From the NCBI GenBank assembly GCA_005784505.1, contig VCAZ01000008.1, positions 8,576,763 through 8,640,762 on the forward strand: DNA of 64,000 bases, read 5' to 3'. The notes below the pieces were generated by a model. That model was given only the letters and a program-made list of their open reading frames with translations, ran no database searches and was not told the DNA's origin. The position numbers and the translations under genes are program-made. Shown here piece after piece: positions 44,651-56,629 of the stretch (positions are counted from its first letter, which is position 1; each line of letters starts with the position of its first letter). This DNA comes from Bagarius yarrelli (taxonomy: Eukaryota; Chordata; Actinopteri; Siluriformes; Sisoridae).

Positions 44651-46467
44651 AAACACAATATAACACGGTTTACAATTACAAAAAGAGAGACAATTCGCAT
44701 TTTGAGGGTGAAGAAACCCCCTTAACACAACTCCAAACCTCTACACTACAACCCCAACTGTACCACATACATCATCCGGAGCAGTTCAGAATTAATATTT
44801 ATCTAATAACATCACAAAAACATAAAGAAGTAAAATATATATTATATTTAAAGGTTGTAAGCCAGCGTTACCGGTCGTAGGAGCTGGTTTGAAAGTAGTA
44901 ACTCTTTCTAGGCTGAGACAAGCTAGTTATTTTGGAGGTTAGCCAAACTCTTCTCATGACCGAACTTTTCTCATGACCTCATAGACGAACTCTTCTCAAA
45001 AACGTATTTTTAAGTATGTCTGAGACCAAGTCAATTACTCCTCCTCCATCAGCCATTGTGCGTGTTTTGTTAACCGAACTCTGATCAACCAATCAGAGGA
45101 TGGATAATGCTGACGCCATTGCATGCCAGATAGCAGGTCTGGGGAGGCGGACTTAAAATTTTATTAGTAAAAAAAAAAAACTTTAAAAATAACAACCAAT
45201 TAGCAATTTGCCACTACTAATATAGTTTAAGTTACATTGGCAGCACTACTGATTCTGAAGGCTTTGGGCAGATTATATTAACATGGCAAAACATAGAAAC
45301 TGAAATCTGATTGGACAAAAAAATCTAACATCCACATACACATCCTGGAAGCAGTGCAACAAGATAAACGCTATGAAATGAAGGGAAAAGACTGGTGGAA
45401 ATAAATGAATATGATTTTTTTTATAACACAAATGCTTTGAATGTAAATGATTGCAGATCAGCTCAATCTTTAAAGATACCAACTCGAAGTTGAATAACTG
45501 CCATGAAGAAGAGTCAATGCTTGTGCTAGAAGGAAGACATTATAAACAGATAGATTGTCAGTCTCCTTTTGGAATTGAAACAGTTCCCGGTTCCATCAGC
45601 TGTCTGGGCAGACCCTTTATTCCACCAGCTGCTTGTTATTTACAAGAGAGGAAAGTCTAGCTGCTTGTATTCGTTCAAGATGAACAGTACCTGTGGAAAA
45701 GATTTAGAGGTATGCTCCCTGTCCCTCTCTACCGCCTGAAACCCCACCCCCAACTCAAGAAAACTGACACTCTTTTTAAATGTTAACATACAGGTGAGTG
45801 GGCTATACAAATCACCTGTAGTAACGGTGGATGTGATTTTGCCAAGTAGGATGTGAACCTAGATTATCATCCATTGTTAATTCATTTTAATCAACCAATC
45901 ATAACCATCTGATGTCATCACAGTGTGTCGACCAAACCTGTCTCGATCCATTTTTTAATCTTTCCCTACTTGTACAAGGAACAGTGGCTTTAACCTGAGA
46001 TTAACTTTTGTGGGAAAAGGACTTGAGGTGTGTTCTTAATAAGGATATACAGAAGAATTCTTTACATGGTTACGAATAAAAATATACTGTGCTATAGTCT
46101 ATACACATAACCCTAAAAACCCATAATAACTGTAGATGAAACTCTTTTTTCTTAGCATAGAGAGTGCAAGGTTTGACCTTTATCATTAGACAAGGGATTT
46201 TTGTTGGCAGCCCTGTGAGCATGAAGATTTAAGTGAAGGTACCTATTGTTTTTGAAGTATTGCGATAACGAGGGACTAAGCATGTTCTTGAGAGTCTTTC
46301 ATGGTGGAAGAAAGATGGAATCTATTTAAAGCACTGGAGAATAGTGGTCATCTAACAAGCTTTTCAGTCTTTTCAGGGTTCTCAAGACAAGATAAATTAC
46401 TAGCTTGGATTATCTGTCTCGAAGATTTCACAGCTGGGATATTCTTTTCTTTACTTTTTTGTATTGA

Positions 46468-46470
<3 letters not shown>
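44651..46470. other. No gene recognised
   Basis: 44860-45240 may be the body of the DNA element to the left. Frames at 45273-45482 and 45451-45660 are featureless. Confidence 0.45.

Positions 46471-46532
<62 letters not shown>
46471..46532. repeat. (AT)n microsatellite
   Basis: Pure AT array of about 31 units. Confidence 0.98.
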
Positions 46533-46536
<4 letters not shown>

Positions 46537-46631
46537 GCTGGATTAGTCTGCATGGTTTAAAGATGTGCTTCTTAAAATCATGAACATTCAGGAAAATACA
46601 ACAGCGCATTACTACCATGTTAGAAAAAAAT

Positions 46632-47440
46632 AATATTACGAGGTTGTAGTTAAGTTCTTTAAAAGAAAGTCAAAATTATGGGAATAAAGTCAAAATTACG
46701 ACAACAAAGTGGATATTACGACAAAAAAGTGTCAAATACTTTGAGCATAATGTTGAAATTACGACAATAAAGTCGAAATACTTTGAGAATTATGTCAAAA
46801 TTCTCCAAAAAAATAAAGTTGAAATATTTTGAGAATAAAGTCATAACTGCATGTAAATAAGTGAATTCTGATTGGATGTCATGCCGGTTGCCATGCATTT
46901 GTTTTTTCTCAGCAGAAGAGAAAAATGTGTTCAACACTTAAATTAACAAATGCACAGATTAATCGGTCTTTTTAACCGAAGGATTTGGTTGAGTCTTACT
47001 TAGAATTAGGATTAGGATTTTCACATAACCGCCACAGTGTCTGTTTACTAATTATAACTCCGCTCTGATGCGCCAAAAGAATTTCCTAACAGCTAAAAAC
47101 CCTAACCGAAAGTAGCTTTTAACCGAATCCCCACATCCATTTTATACAAAACAGACAAACGTTTCTCACAAGTCTGTGATTTAAAAAAAAATATAACTTC
47201 CTTCTCAAAGTAATTTATCATTATTCTTAAAGTATTTAAATTTCCCTAAATATTTTCACTTCTCACAATTTTTACGTCATTATTCAAGAATTTAATCTTT
47301 CACTTTATTGTTATGTAATTTTTTTACTTTATTCTCTCTATTTTACCTTTATTCACGAAGTATTTTCGACTTCAGTTTCAAAGTATTTTAGACTTTTCTC
47401 TCCCACTCTATCGTAAGCTCTATCGTAGGTATTAAAGTGA
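46632..47440. mobile_element. Fold-back element with tandem GAATAAAGTC arms
   Basis: The left arm (46632-46855) is a chain of variants of 'gaataaagtcgaaattacga'. The right arm (47195-47410) is the complementary chain ('actttattgttatgta', 'cacgaagtattttcgact'). Between them sit about 340 bp of unrelated DNA. This is a long-armed inverted repeat of the kind known for fold-back DNA transposons. An open frame at 46716-46937 is only the translated arm. Confidence 0.65.
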
Positions 47441-47744
47441 AATTTGCAAATATATCAATTCAATGAAGTCGCTTATATTTCCCGTTTAATTGTCTGCTTG
47501 CACATCGATTACTGCTTATGCTTCTTTTTGTCATTTAGCTGTTGGTTGCCCAGTGGACTCACCAATGAATTCCATGCCTTCCAGTCATAATGCAGCATAG
47601 AAATGTCATGTACTACTACATAACCTGATACCTTTTCCTCCTGGACTCTGTGAGCACGTGCTTGGTGTGTGTGTGTGTGTGTGTATAAGTGCATAGAGAT
47701 GTGATTTGGTGTGACCTAAATGAGTTTGGCCATGCTGCAGCCCC
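47441..47744. other. No gene seen; (GT)n at 47664-47684
   Basis: Unique sequence. Confidence 0.5.
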
Positions 47745-48045
47745 GCTAAAGCACTGACATTTTAATGTCCACTGTTAAATCCAGTGTTTTGTGCACATGA
47801 TTGACAGTTAGCCGAAATTGGTTGTGGCTTCAAAGTGCACAGCCATCACCTGCAGAGGAAAAAAATAGCCTTTCTTAGAAAAAAATACCTTTTCACAGAG
47901 CCGAAAAGGACACATTTGTAATGGGATGAGAGAAGTTCCATTTTTCTTCCTGATGTGACTCTCCATTTACTCAGTCCTGCCGGAGATGCCTAGTAGATTA
48001 CACCTTAATTACGTTTGCATCACTCGCTCACATTACACTCAGCTG
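47745..48045. promoter_or_regulatory. Candidate regulatory block with PBX-MEIS decamer
   Basis: Repeat-free block containing an exact TGATTGACAG at 47798-47807, the composite site bound by PBX with MEIS/PREP partners. 'acaccttaattacgtttgca' occurs near its right end. A (GT)n array follows at 48065-48092. Confidence 0.35.
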
Positions 48046-48060
48046 GCTTTTATATGTGTT

Positions 48061-48092
<32 letters not shown>

Positions 48093-48162
48093 AGTTATTA
48101 TAGCCACCATGGATATAATCCTATTTTTAAATTTCTCCTTTACATATACTGTATTAGTTTCT

Positions 48163-48412
48163 AGCATTTGGCAGACTCCCTTATCTCATTTATCTCATCT
48201 TTTAACCAACAGAGCAGTTAATGTGTTAAGGGTATTACTTAGGGAGCCCAAAAGTGGTGGATTGGTGGTTCTGGGAGTTGAACTCAACATCTTCCAATCA
48301 GTAGTTCAACACCTTAACCGCTGAGCTACCACTTCCACCTGTATATATATATCTTCCAATCAGTAGTCTAACACCTTAACCACTGAGCTACCACTTCCAC
48401 CTGTATATATAT
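48163..48412 (-). mobile_element. SINE A, minus, with 62-bp tandem duplication of its head
   Basis: SINE A runs from 'agcatttggcagactccctt' to 'ccgctgagctaccacttcc'. The unit 48289-48350 (head plus 'acctgtatatatat') is repeated at 48351-48412 with two substitutions. Confidence 0.8.
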
Positions 48413-48414
48413 AT

Positions 48415-48545
48415 GAAATTTGTTTCTTTGCATAACGCATCTCAGAAGGTTGGGATCAGAGTGCAGGGTCAGCTATTATACAGCGCTCCTGGAGCAGGAA
48501 GGGTTAAGGGTTGGATCAACAGTGGCAAACTGGCCCCTGGCATTT
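48415..48545 (-). mobile_element. SINE B copy 4, minus, truncated
   Basis: 'tgcataacgcatctcagaag', 'cagggtcagctattatacag', 'aacagtggcaaactgg'. The head is lost. Directly adjacent to the duplicated SINE A. Confidence 0.7.
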
Positions 48546-48574
48546 ACATTAACATAAGTCTGTTTCTTTCCTAT

Positions 48575-49003
48575 ACTGAGCTCATCATCGCCACCAGATC
48601 CAGTCTGTATTCAGCAGTTGGTATCCAGTTGGCGGACTGGCAAAGAGACAATAAGCCCCAGAGGCAGTTTCCCAGTGACAATCTTGTCTTCTAGACAGCC
48701 ATCCAGACAAGACCGTGGAAGCTTTGCAGCAGCATGGAATAACTTGTTGATTTCTCTAGGAGAACTGACCCCCCGACTAAGCCTGGGTTCTACCGAAGAT
48801 TTTTTCTCTATTTTGTCACCGATGGAGTTCCTTGGTTCCTTGCCACTGTCACCTCTGGCTTTTTTAGTTGGGGATTTTTAGTGAGTGTTTAATATTTAGT
48901 GAGTGTTTAATATTGTCTTACTCGACTTGATGTTGTAAAGCTGCTTCGACACAATTTCTATGGTTAAAAAGTGCTATAGAAATAAAGGGGACTTGAATTA
49001 ACT
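48575..49003 (+). mobile_element. Repeat family F copy 2, plus orientation
   Basis: Longest copy of the family. 'ggcggactggcaaagagaca', 'gtcttctagacagccatcca', 'ccgactaagcctgggttcta', 'cctggttccttgccact'-like text, then the 3' end 'aaagctgcttcgacac' and 'gctatagaaataaag'. An AATAAA lies just before the end, fitting a retroposon 3' terminus. A frame at 48618-48881 is within it and has no clear domain. Confidence 0.6.
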
Positions 49004-50120
49004 GACATCTTTCTGGTCTTCCAACAATGTAACACCTTAAATCATGGGTACAATTGAATATACAGTATGTACAGACATGTGTGTGTGTTAGTGTGTTTAT
49101 AGAACACACATACACGCTGTGGGATAAATAGAGGGCAAGGTGGGTGGACTGGATATCAGCTCATCCTACACACACAGGCTGATAACAGCTGTGGTGGCAT
49201 GTGATAAAGCAGACCGTGTTTACAGGCTGGGGTAATCCGAACAGACTTGAATTCTGAGGCGATTGCAGGATTACTACTGTTGGAATCAGATGTTTCCAAC
49301 ACTGTAAATGCTAATCCAGCAATATTAAGAGCAACCACCACCACCAGCACCAGCACCAACAACACAACAACATGGAGAACCTTAAACAATATTCAAGCAT
49401 CAGGTGATGAAAATAAACACTATAAAGTGTAATAAAGACGGTTGGTCAAATTCGCTGCCGTGATATCCAATCAAAGGTTTCTTTATTTTCATGGGGACAT
49501 TTTTATAATGGCATATAACAGGACGGACTCGTGTTAAAATGTTTAGTAGGAGAAATAAACCAGGACGAATGCCTTTAGTGCATCTTTGTGCTTTTGTGCC
49601 ATGTTAATCACGCGCATAAATCTGGAAGGTCTGCTTTTTTTCAATTAGACATGGAATTTATTCGATTAATTAAGTAATAATACCACACATTCAGGCATCG
49701 TGTTATATTATGGGATGGAATAGATTCGTTTCTAATAACTGCAATTTTCCTAACGGTTTATAGCTCTTCAATTACAGCAATATGGAAAAAATTATATTTG
49801 ATTTATTAATGCACGACTTTTTCGAGTGTACTGTTTCATCCAATCATTGTTATATTATAAATGCTATACACATCCAAGCCTTTCATAGCCTCTCTTTATT
49901 CTTTTATAATTAATAAGCAATACGATAAAACATTTACAGAGGAAGTGGAAAGTACAAACTCTTCAGTGTGATGGGAAATTTACCAAAATATATCTTTTTT
50001 TGTGGTATAATTGCTATACATGTTGGACTTGGATTGCTTGTTACTATAGTAACATTTGAACAAGAAAAAATGTAAGAAATGGTGCTAATTTTCTTTTTAG
50101 TTTGAAATACCACTTTGGAT
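49004..50120. other. No gene or repeat recognised
   Basis: A short ACC/AAC-rich stretch at 49333-49372 gives low-complexity frames. Confidence 0.5.
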
Positions 50121-50576
50121 TTGTGTGTGTGTGTGTGTGTGTGTGCTTGAAGGGTTGTTAAGAGGGGTGTTTTGGCTTGCAATTTTAAGCCAAAGCGAGT
50201 AAGAAAATCCTACTGTGCTGGGTGGATTCGTAATGTCACACTCTCTGATGCAACACTCCACCCCATCCCGTAACAATAAGCTTCCATTTTTACTCAGACA
50301 CACACACACAGACACACACACACAAAAGCTATTCACTGTTAAAATGATTTGAATTTATCAGTCTACCTTTTACCTTTTTACATCCGGCAGCAAATTTAAA
50401 AAGGGCTTTACACATTAGAACACACACACACATACACACACCGAGTTCGCTAAGTGTGTCAAACCGAGCTCGGTTCTTTTGGAGATGCTCTAAGCTGCTG
50501 CGCTCCTCTTTTGCTGACTTTACATTTGAATAAGGCAGAAAATTAGCCTAATGTCTGTTTCATCTCCGTTCCAAAG

Positions 50577-50610
<34 letters not shown>

Positions 50611-50611
50611 G
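50121..50611. repeat. Cluster of GT, CA, CA and GT arrays
   Basis: GT 50121-50145, CA 50297-50324, CA 50420-50441, GT 50575-50611, each separated by about 95-150 bp of unique DNA. Confidence 0.9.
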
Positions 50612-51720
50612 TGGGGGGAGTACAGTGCTGTACCGCACGTTGCCATGACGACAGACTCCCAGCCTGGGTCGGCAGCTGTAATCTCCAGTCAAAACGTTTG
50701 CTTTTGTCTGGATAGCACAGCATTGTTCCAAATGACAGCATCTCTGCTTTAAAAACCACCGGCCTGTCCGTTACACTTTGTATAGACTTGATAGAAAGTG
50801 CCTATTATAAAAGCTACATTCTGCAAGAAAAGATATAGAAAACATTCTTGTGCCTAAGATTAATTATGGGGTTCGTCTGTCATTGGAAAAAGAACGTGAA
50901 AGCTTGTGATTCCCAACACTTTCTCCTCCCTTTCTTCTGTACCTATAACAGAAATCACTGAATAGCTTCAACGTCTCAGAGGCTTTTTAGTCTGATTACT
51001 AAATGATTAATAAATCTAGAACAAAAAAACAGCAACGGTGACTCCAAAATTTTGAATGTTTTACCTTGAACTCAATCCGGAGCAGCAAAAGAAAATATTA
51101 AACCATCGATTGACTGTAAATCCTTTTTGCATAAAAGATCTAAGATCTAAAATCATTTTTTTGAATGCTTTGGTCCATTTTTAATATAAATTCTAATTCT
51201 CTGGATCAGCAAACAAAAAAAAAATCTATTTTTTTATAATTATATGGCAACGTTCAAGGGCGAATTTTTTAAAGGTTACAACAAAAAAGCGAAACATTTT
51301 GAAGAACTAAAAGCTTGAAGGATGTTAGACAGCGATGCAGAAAATAATTGTACGATGAGTATTAGAAAAAAAAAAAATACCCGTAAAATTCAATTAAGCT
51401 AAACCAAAAATCAATCCCAACATACTGGGCTTTAAAATAAATTTCCTCATCATTTTCTCAGTAATTTAGTTTTGTCCAATTCACACCCACTCCAGGGAGG
51501 GTGAAGGCGATCACATGTTTCCTCTGAGATGCATAAAGGCAGCCAACCACATCTTTTTCTAAAATCCTGTTTATGCTGCATCACAGAGTGACATACTCAA
51601 GGGAGAAGCACAATCCACCCCCTTCCTTATACAGAAACTCACAGACGCGTATGAATGCCTATCGTTGCTGTGATTGATAAAGGGGGGAGAAAATGTACCT
51701 TTCGTTTTACCCAAACACTA
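50612..51720. other. No gene recognised; short repeat at 51640-51705
   Basis: 51640-51705 resembles 38690-38770. Otherwise unique AT-rich sequence with A-tracts. Confidence 0.45.
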
Positions 51721-52880
51721 GGGGCAGTAGTAGCTCAATGAAGCACTGGTGGCTCAAATGTTGTTCAGAAGATCCACCACTACCAGGCTGCCACTAACCG
51801 GGTTTCCATCATAATGTGATGCAAATGTTATTAAACAGAAAAATATTAGGTGCGTTTCCATCAAGTCGTTTAAACTTGGTTGCCTACAGATTTTGGGCAT
51901 CCCAAAGACGTTAATTCCAAGTCATTTGCGCATTAAATTGGCACTGCTAGGTGGCGCAAATTTCTTTAAAAAAATCTAAAATACTGTGTATCATTTAAAC
52001 ACTAAGCACAGACCTGAAGTCTTGATATTTTTGCTGCTTGAATTCTTTGTAAACAACAAACACGTTTATATTAAAAAAAATACATTTGCCTCTGTTGATA
52101 TAAATCTTTTTAGCTATTAACTAGCTAGCTAACTTTTATCTGACTAGCTGAGTGCTATTTGCAAAAAAATCATTCATATATTTGCCTGATAACTCAACAA
52201 ATCTGTGCACGTATAAAGTGCCACCCAGCAGTCCAAAGCTGGGAATGCACTTTACAGTGCATTTAACTTTTTGTCCTTCACTCCGACATTGTGTCAAGTG
52301 TACGACATTAGGGGTTGCCTTGTGTGGTACACTCGACACAGCGTCTCCGTTCACTCTATCAGGGAATGACGGTTACTATATGAAACCGAGACGTTCTGGT
52401 TGACCCCCTACTGTAGTAACCAACTTTAAATAAAACAAGGCGAGTATAATAAAACGGAAACAGACGATTAATCACATGGGTTTAATGTTTTCATTCGTAG
52501 TAACCGACAAAGCAATCATAACGAGACGAAGTTTAGGAATTAGTAACTATTGGACAAGTAATAAATGTCCAAGTTGTTGTAAAGAAACCAGAAAGACATC
52601 GTCGGTGGAGATTTATATTCTCTACGTCAAAATTTATTGGTGTTTAGCTACCTTTAGTCACATGAACACCTTTTTTTTCAAATTCTGGGATTTAAACAAA
52701 TTTTTTGCTGTTTTGCTGTTTTTTAATGCGATATTCAAACACGCATTAACACAGCAGGGTGATGGAAACATAGCAAGTGTTGGGTCCTTTAGCAAGACCC
52801 TTAACCCATCCTGCCTTTTTGGGCGCTACATCATGACAATCTGACCCCAACCATCCAAGCTGAGAAGAACTTTACTGTGG
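51721..52880 (+). mobile_element. SINE B copy 6, plus, split by a DNA transposon
   Basis: The head lies at 51721-51798 ('ggggcagtagtagctcaatg', 'ggctgccactaac'). The body resumes at about 52777 ('gttgggtcctttagcaagac', 'gcgctacatcatgacaatct', 'gaccccaaccatccaagctg'). The intervening 970 bp is a separate element. Joining the two halves restores the order seen in the uninterrupted copies. Confidence 0.7.
51799..52770. mobile_element. DNA transposon inserted in SINE B
   Basis: GTTTCCATCA at 51802-51811 and its complement TGATGGAAAC at 52760-52769 lie at the two edges as a terminal inverted repeat. GTTTCCATCA recurs at 51854-51863. Elements with 'ggtttccatc' ends and subterminal 'gcgatttt'-like words are common in fish; a Harbinger relationship is possible but not shown. 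Open frames inside (52152-52403, 52476-52844) have no recognised domain. Confidence 0.6.
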
Positions 52881-53314
52881 AATATATCTAGCAAATTATA
52901 AAGACCTATTTACAAAAAAAAATTAATTGTTTTTAACCCGCAACCTAAAATTATATAACAAATATGTGTTTTGTCTTCAGTGACTGAAAATTTGTGTTAC
53001 GTCACTGATAATCTGCAGGTCCAAATAGTGCCACCTGGCAGATCCAGAGGTTAGACATCTGTCTTTAGGATGTGCGAGATACACCAGTGCTAATTAAGGT
53101 TAGAATATAGATGACAGCCCATAGTATTATCCAGATTATCACATATTTTATTTGTTTGATCTTTTTGTCGCATGAGACAAAACCGTTAGTAAACCGTTTT
53201 CAGTCTCGCTCCAAATCATGCGAAACACTTTAATAAACATTACAGCTCAAACCAGACAAAGCTACAGTAGGTGGTTGCTTGTTGACCATATGGCCGTTGA
53301 CAGGTAAAATCCAG
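52881..53314. other. No gene or repeat recognised
   Basis: AT-rich unique sequence. Confidence 0.5.
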
Positions 53315-53500
53315 CCAGAGGAATCAATTGTTAAATCTGCCTCCACCAATCACAGCGTGTCTCATTAGCTGTCATTCACTATAATTTACATAAGCCTGAC
53401 ATAAGTTTTCCCAACAGCACCTGCTTAGCTGCGTGTAATTCCTGTTTCTGACAGGTATTTATCTGAGCACATCATGGGTTTATTATATGAGCTCATGTAC
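53315..53500. promoter_or_regulatory. Candidate non-coding regulatory block
   Basis: Unique block with 'ccaccaatcacagcg', 'ctcattagctgtcattcact' and 'tgcgtgtaattcctg'. No frame and no repeat. Confidence 0.2.
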
Positions 53501-53642
53501 ATGCCAGACAGACAGGCTGTGGGCTGGAGTGCAGTCGAGACTTATGGGAATATGCTTTGAAAATGTGTGTATAAGCACCAGGCTCTGTCCTAAAACTCGG
53601 GCTCTAGTCATTACCAAGATGGTAAAATAATATATATAAGAA

Positions 53643-53651
53643 TATAATAGA

Positions 53652-53703
<52 letters not shown>

Positions 53704-53818
53704 CCAACACCACCTTAACCATGAACCACCAACAACCAGAAGACTGTGGGTTCAATTCCCAGCTCCACCAAGCCACCGTATACGCATAAATGAGATAAAT
53801 GTAAGTCGCTCTGGATAA

Positions 53819-53885
<67 letters not shown>
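53643..53885. repeat. Two (AT)n arrays flanking a rearranged SINE A
   Basis: AT at 53657-53698 and at 53820-53882. Between them, 53700-53730 is a minus-sense SINE A head ('agtccaacaccaccttaacc'). 53735-53820 is a plus-sense fragment ('gtgggttcaattcccagctc', 'gtaagtcgctctggataagg'). The plus fragment ends exactly at the second AT array. A translated frame through the array is an artefact. Confidence 0.8.
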
Positions 53886-53888
<3 letters not shown>

Positions 53889-54039
53889 ATTTTTTTTAAT
53901 ATTTATTTATTTATTTATTTAATACTAACGTAATAGAAGTACAATGCTTTCATACTTTCTAAAAATACAGTCAGTTAACATTTTTAGGATATTGTGACAC
54001 GAGTAAAAAAGAGACTTAACAATAATAAAAAATAAATAA
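53886..54039. repeat. (ATTT)n tract and AT-rich sequence
   Basis: TTTA tandem run at about 53898-53920, then AT-rich sequence. Confidence 0.7.
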
Positions 54040-54340
54040 ACAGCGGTGCGTTGACGTACGAGTTTAATTTGTTCCAAATTACTTGTATGTGAAATCAAAT
54101 TCTCTTATTGGAATGAATCGGATTGTTCCGGGTCCCCCAAAAAACACCGCAACTTTTGTTACACGTTTTAAATTTAAAAACTTATAAATAACAAATTTTG
54201 TTCAAAAAAAACCCAATACAATAGAATGTAGTGCTATTGTAAGACTCCACTTGCTAACGTGCATGTCTGACTAGTTATCGAGTGAGACACGGGATGCTGG
54301 GCGGATGTTAAGGCGTTCACTGTGGTGTTTCAAAAACATC
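54040..54340 (-). mobile_element. Inverted copy of the element at 36.2-36.5 kb
   Basis: Left end 'gcggtgcgttgacgtacgag', 'tgttccgggtcccccaaaaa', right part 'ccacttgctaacgtgcatg' and 'ttcactgtggtgtttc'. The reverse complement aligns with 36214-36500, roughly 80 percent by eye. Confidence 0.55.
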
Positions 54341-54402
54341 TATAGATGTCATATCAGTTGGTGTTGACTAAATATATTCGTTAGTGATGAACCCCCAATG
54401 AA

Positions 54403-54439
54403 CCCCCCCCCCCCACCCCCAAAAAAAAAAAAAAAAAAA
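54403..54439. repeat. C12-A-C5 followed by A19
   Basis: A homopolymer junction. The complement is G-rich. Such tracts are also error-prone in assemblies. Confidence 0.9.
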
Positions 54440-54691
54440 CCCAACAACTAGCAATTGGGTAACACTGTACAAGCCAAATAGATAAAAAATGATTTGAAAA
54501 AAGTTTAATACTCAATATAAGTGTTCATATTTGTGACTAGACAATCAAGTTTCAGACACAATCTGAAAAAAAAAAGATTTTTGTAGACTTTTATATTTGC
54601 CTAGATATTTTCCTACCATAACCCTAAAATAAGAACATGGCATTTGAAACAAAAAAAATAAATAAATAAATAAAAACACACAAAACCAGGA

Positions 54692-55093
54692 TTATTCTTT
54701 ATGAATTTTTGAGCCTCCATCTCTATCAGGGGGACTCTGGTCATCCAAAAAAAAAAAAAAAACCTCTAGTTGACACACAAAACCAATTCCCCACCAAAAC
54801 CTCATGTCTGGAGGCAAGTGATCTATAAAAGGAGACCATAGATCCCATAAGTTCAGTATATTACCCCTAAGCACAGCTGCCAGCCTCTCATGAGGGCAAA
54901 AGTAATGGGGCAAAAAAACTCTTCCTACCGCTGTGTCACCGACGAGGGAGTGTTTTTTTATCCATCTAACAAGGATGCATTTCCTTGCCACAAGTAGCAG
55001 TTTATCTAGCAATTTATAACCTTCTGGGTCAAGTTTCAGTGACATTGCGTGTCTTTTAGACAGGAGTCCCAAAAGAAAGAGACCAGGATCCAT
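54692..55093 (-). pseudogene. LINE-1-like ORF2 C-terminal fragment
   Basis: A 133-codon open stretch reads GLFLLGLLSKR, then LLDKLLLVARKCILVRWIKK. This resembles the C-terminal region of fish L1/Tx1-like reverse-transcriptase proteins, where an 'AARKCI..NWI' motif follows the polymerase domain. The resemblance is from memory, and no polymerase, endonuclease or poly(A) was found. The element would read toward lower coordinates. An upstream frame (55036-55218) overlaps in another phase, implying a frameshift at about 55.05 kb. Overall a dead, 5'-truncated relic. Confidence 0.45.
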
Positions 55094-56120
55094 AAATTGT
55101 GCTTATTCTTTAACAAAATATTAATCTTTACAGCAGAAGATACATAACTACCACTGTCCTGTTTACTCTTCTTGTTTTTTCCCCGTTTCTGGCTGCCAGA
55201 CAGACAAGTCATCTCCATGTTTAAATTAGCAAACAGACCAACACTTAACGAAGAAAAAGCAAGTCAATCCAGCATAACGCCAGAAGGGGGCCCCCTGAAG
55301 GGGGTGCAGATATATTGCTTAATGTTACATTAATAATGAAATTTGCGATTGTTCAGATGGTCAGCTGACAGGGGAGGCAACTAGCTTGCCCTAATGTTAC
55401 GGCACAGATACAAGCCAGAATAACAATTATAATTATAATGATACTTGGTTATTTAGTCACGTTTATGTCTGTTATCTATATCTGCCTTTAAACTAATTCC
55501 ATACAAATCAAATTCTAATTTTATAATTATTTATTTATCTAATTTGAATGGCGTTTCTTGAAATATGTGTTGATTTACTTCCTGTTTGTTTTTGCTTCCT
55601 GTGTTTCCCAGTGTTCGCATCTCTGTTACCAATAAAACCTTTGGATCTACTGCCTTTCTTGCCTCGGATGCAACAATAAGATCATTTATTAAAATTTCTT
55701 TATCGTCTTTAATAGGGAAGAAAAACAGTAATATTCAAACTGGTAAGAAAAAAAAAAGAGAAAAGAAGCCCATAAATGTCTGACCACCCAAACACACACA
55801 CACACACATCCACTCTGAAACTTTCTTTAAAAAAATCTCACATAAAATTAGAATTTTCCCCATCAACAAACTTTTACCTGATGCTAATAGTAGAGTTTAT
55901 TATTAACATGCCAACATTAAACTCCGCATACCAACACTAGCAAACTACCTACAATAACTAGGTAAACTATTGCCAGACAAGTAACTAACATCAACTTACA
56001 CAAAGATAATAAACTACATATCCTATAAAAATGAAGTTTTTTTTATATTAAATATCTTCATTTCGTTGTATTTCTCTTGTACCACACCAACCTGTTTATA
56101 ACGATTTTTTGTATAAGTGT
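55094..56120. other. No gene recognised
   Basis: Includes a small palindromic 'gggggccccctgaagggggt' near 55286. 55585-55660 ('taccaataaaacctttggat') may be a retroelement end. CA array at 55792-55808. Confidence 0.4.
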
Positions 56121-56355
56121 ATTCAATTCATTGTCCAAGGTACGTGTACAGAGCCAATAAAATGCATTTTTCGCATATCCCATCTTAGTAAGTTGGGGTC
56201 AGAGCACAGGGTCAGCTATGATACAGCGCCCCTGGAGCAGGAGGGGTTAAGGGTCTTGCTCAAGGACCCAACAGTGGTTGACTTGCCGGAGGTGGGGCTT
56301 GAACCCAGGTGTTTCTGGTCTTCAGATTAACACCTCAGCACCGTAACCATTTGAG
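56121..56355 (-). mobile_element. SINE B copy 5, minus orientation
   Basis: 'ttcattgtccaaggtacgtg', 'cagggtcagctatgatacag', 'ctcaaggacccaacagtggt', 'ttgaacccaggtgtttctgg', 'cgtaaccatttgag'. Nearly intact. Confidence 0.85.
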
Positions 56356-56476
56356 TATAATAGCATAGTTTTACCCATTTATTACCCAACCTGTAATAAA
56401 AAATTAAATAAAAAGTAAAATAAAATAAAAAATAAATAAATAAATAAAATTGTCACTGTACATGAATAATAAAAAT

Positions 56477-56477
<1 letters not shown>

Positions 56478-56514
<37 letters not shown>

Positions 56515-56515
56515 G
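56478..56515. repeat. (ATT)n microsatellite
   Basis: About 12 pure ATT units; an AAAT-rich stretch precedes it. Confidence 0.95.
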
Positions 56516-56599
56516 TTAGAGATAGGGATTTCTCTCTCTCTTTATCTTTTTATCTGCTAATTTGTTCTATCTGTTTGCGTTATATTCCGGTGTGAGCGC

Positions 56600-56629
56600 A
56601 TGTGTGTGTGTTTGTGTGTGTGTGTGTGG
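56600..56629. repeat. (GT)n microsatellite
   Basis: GT array with one 'ttt' interruption. Confidence 0.9.
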
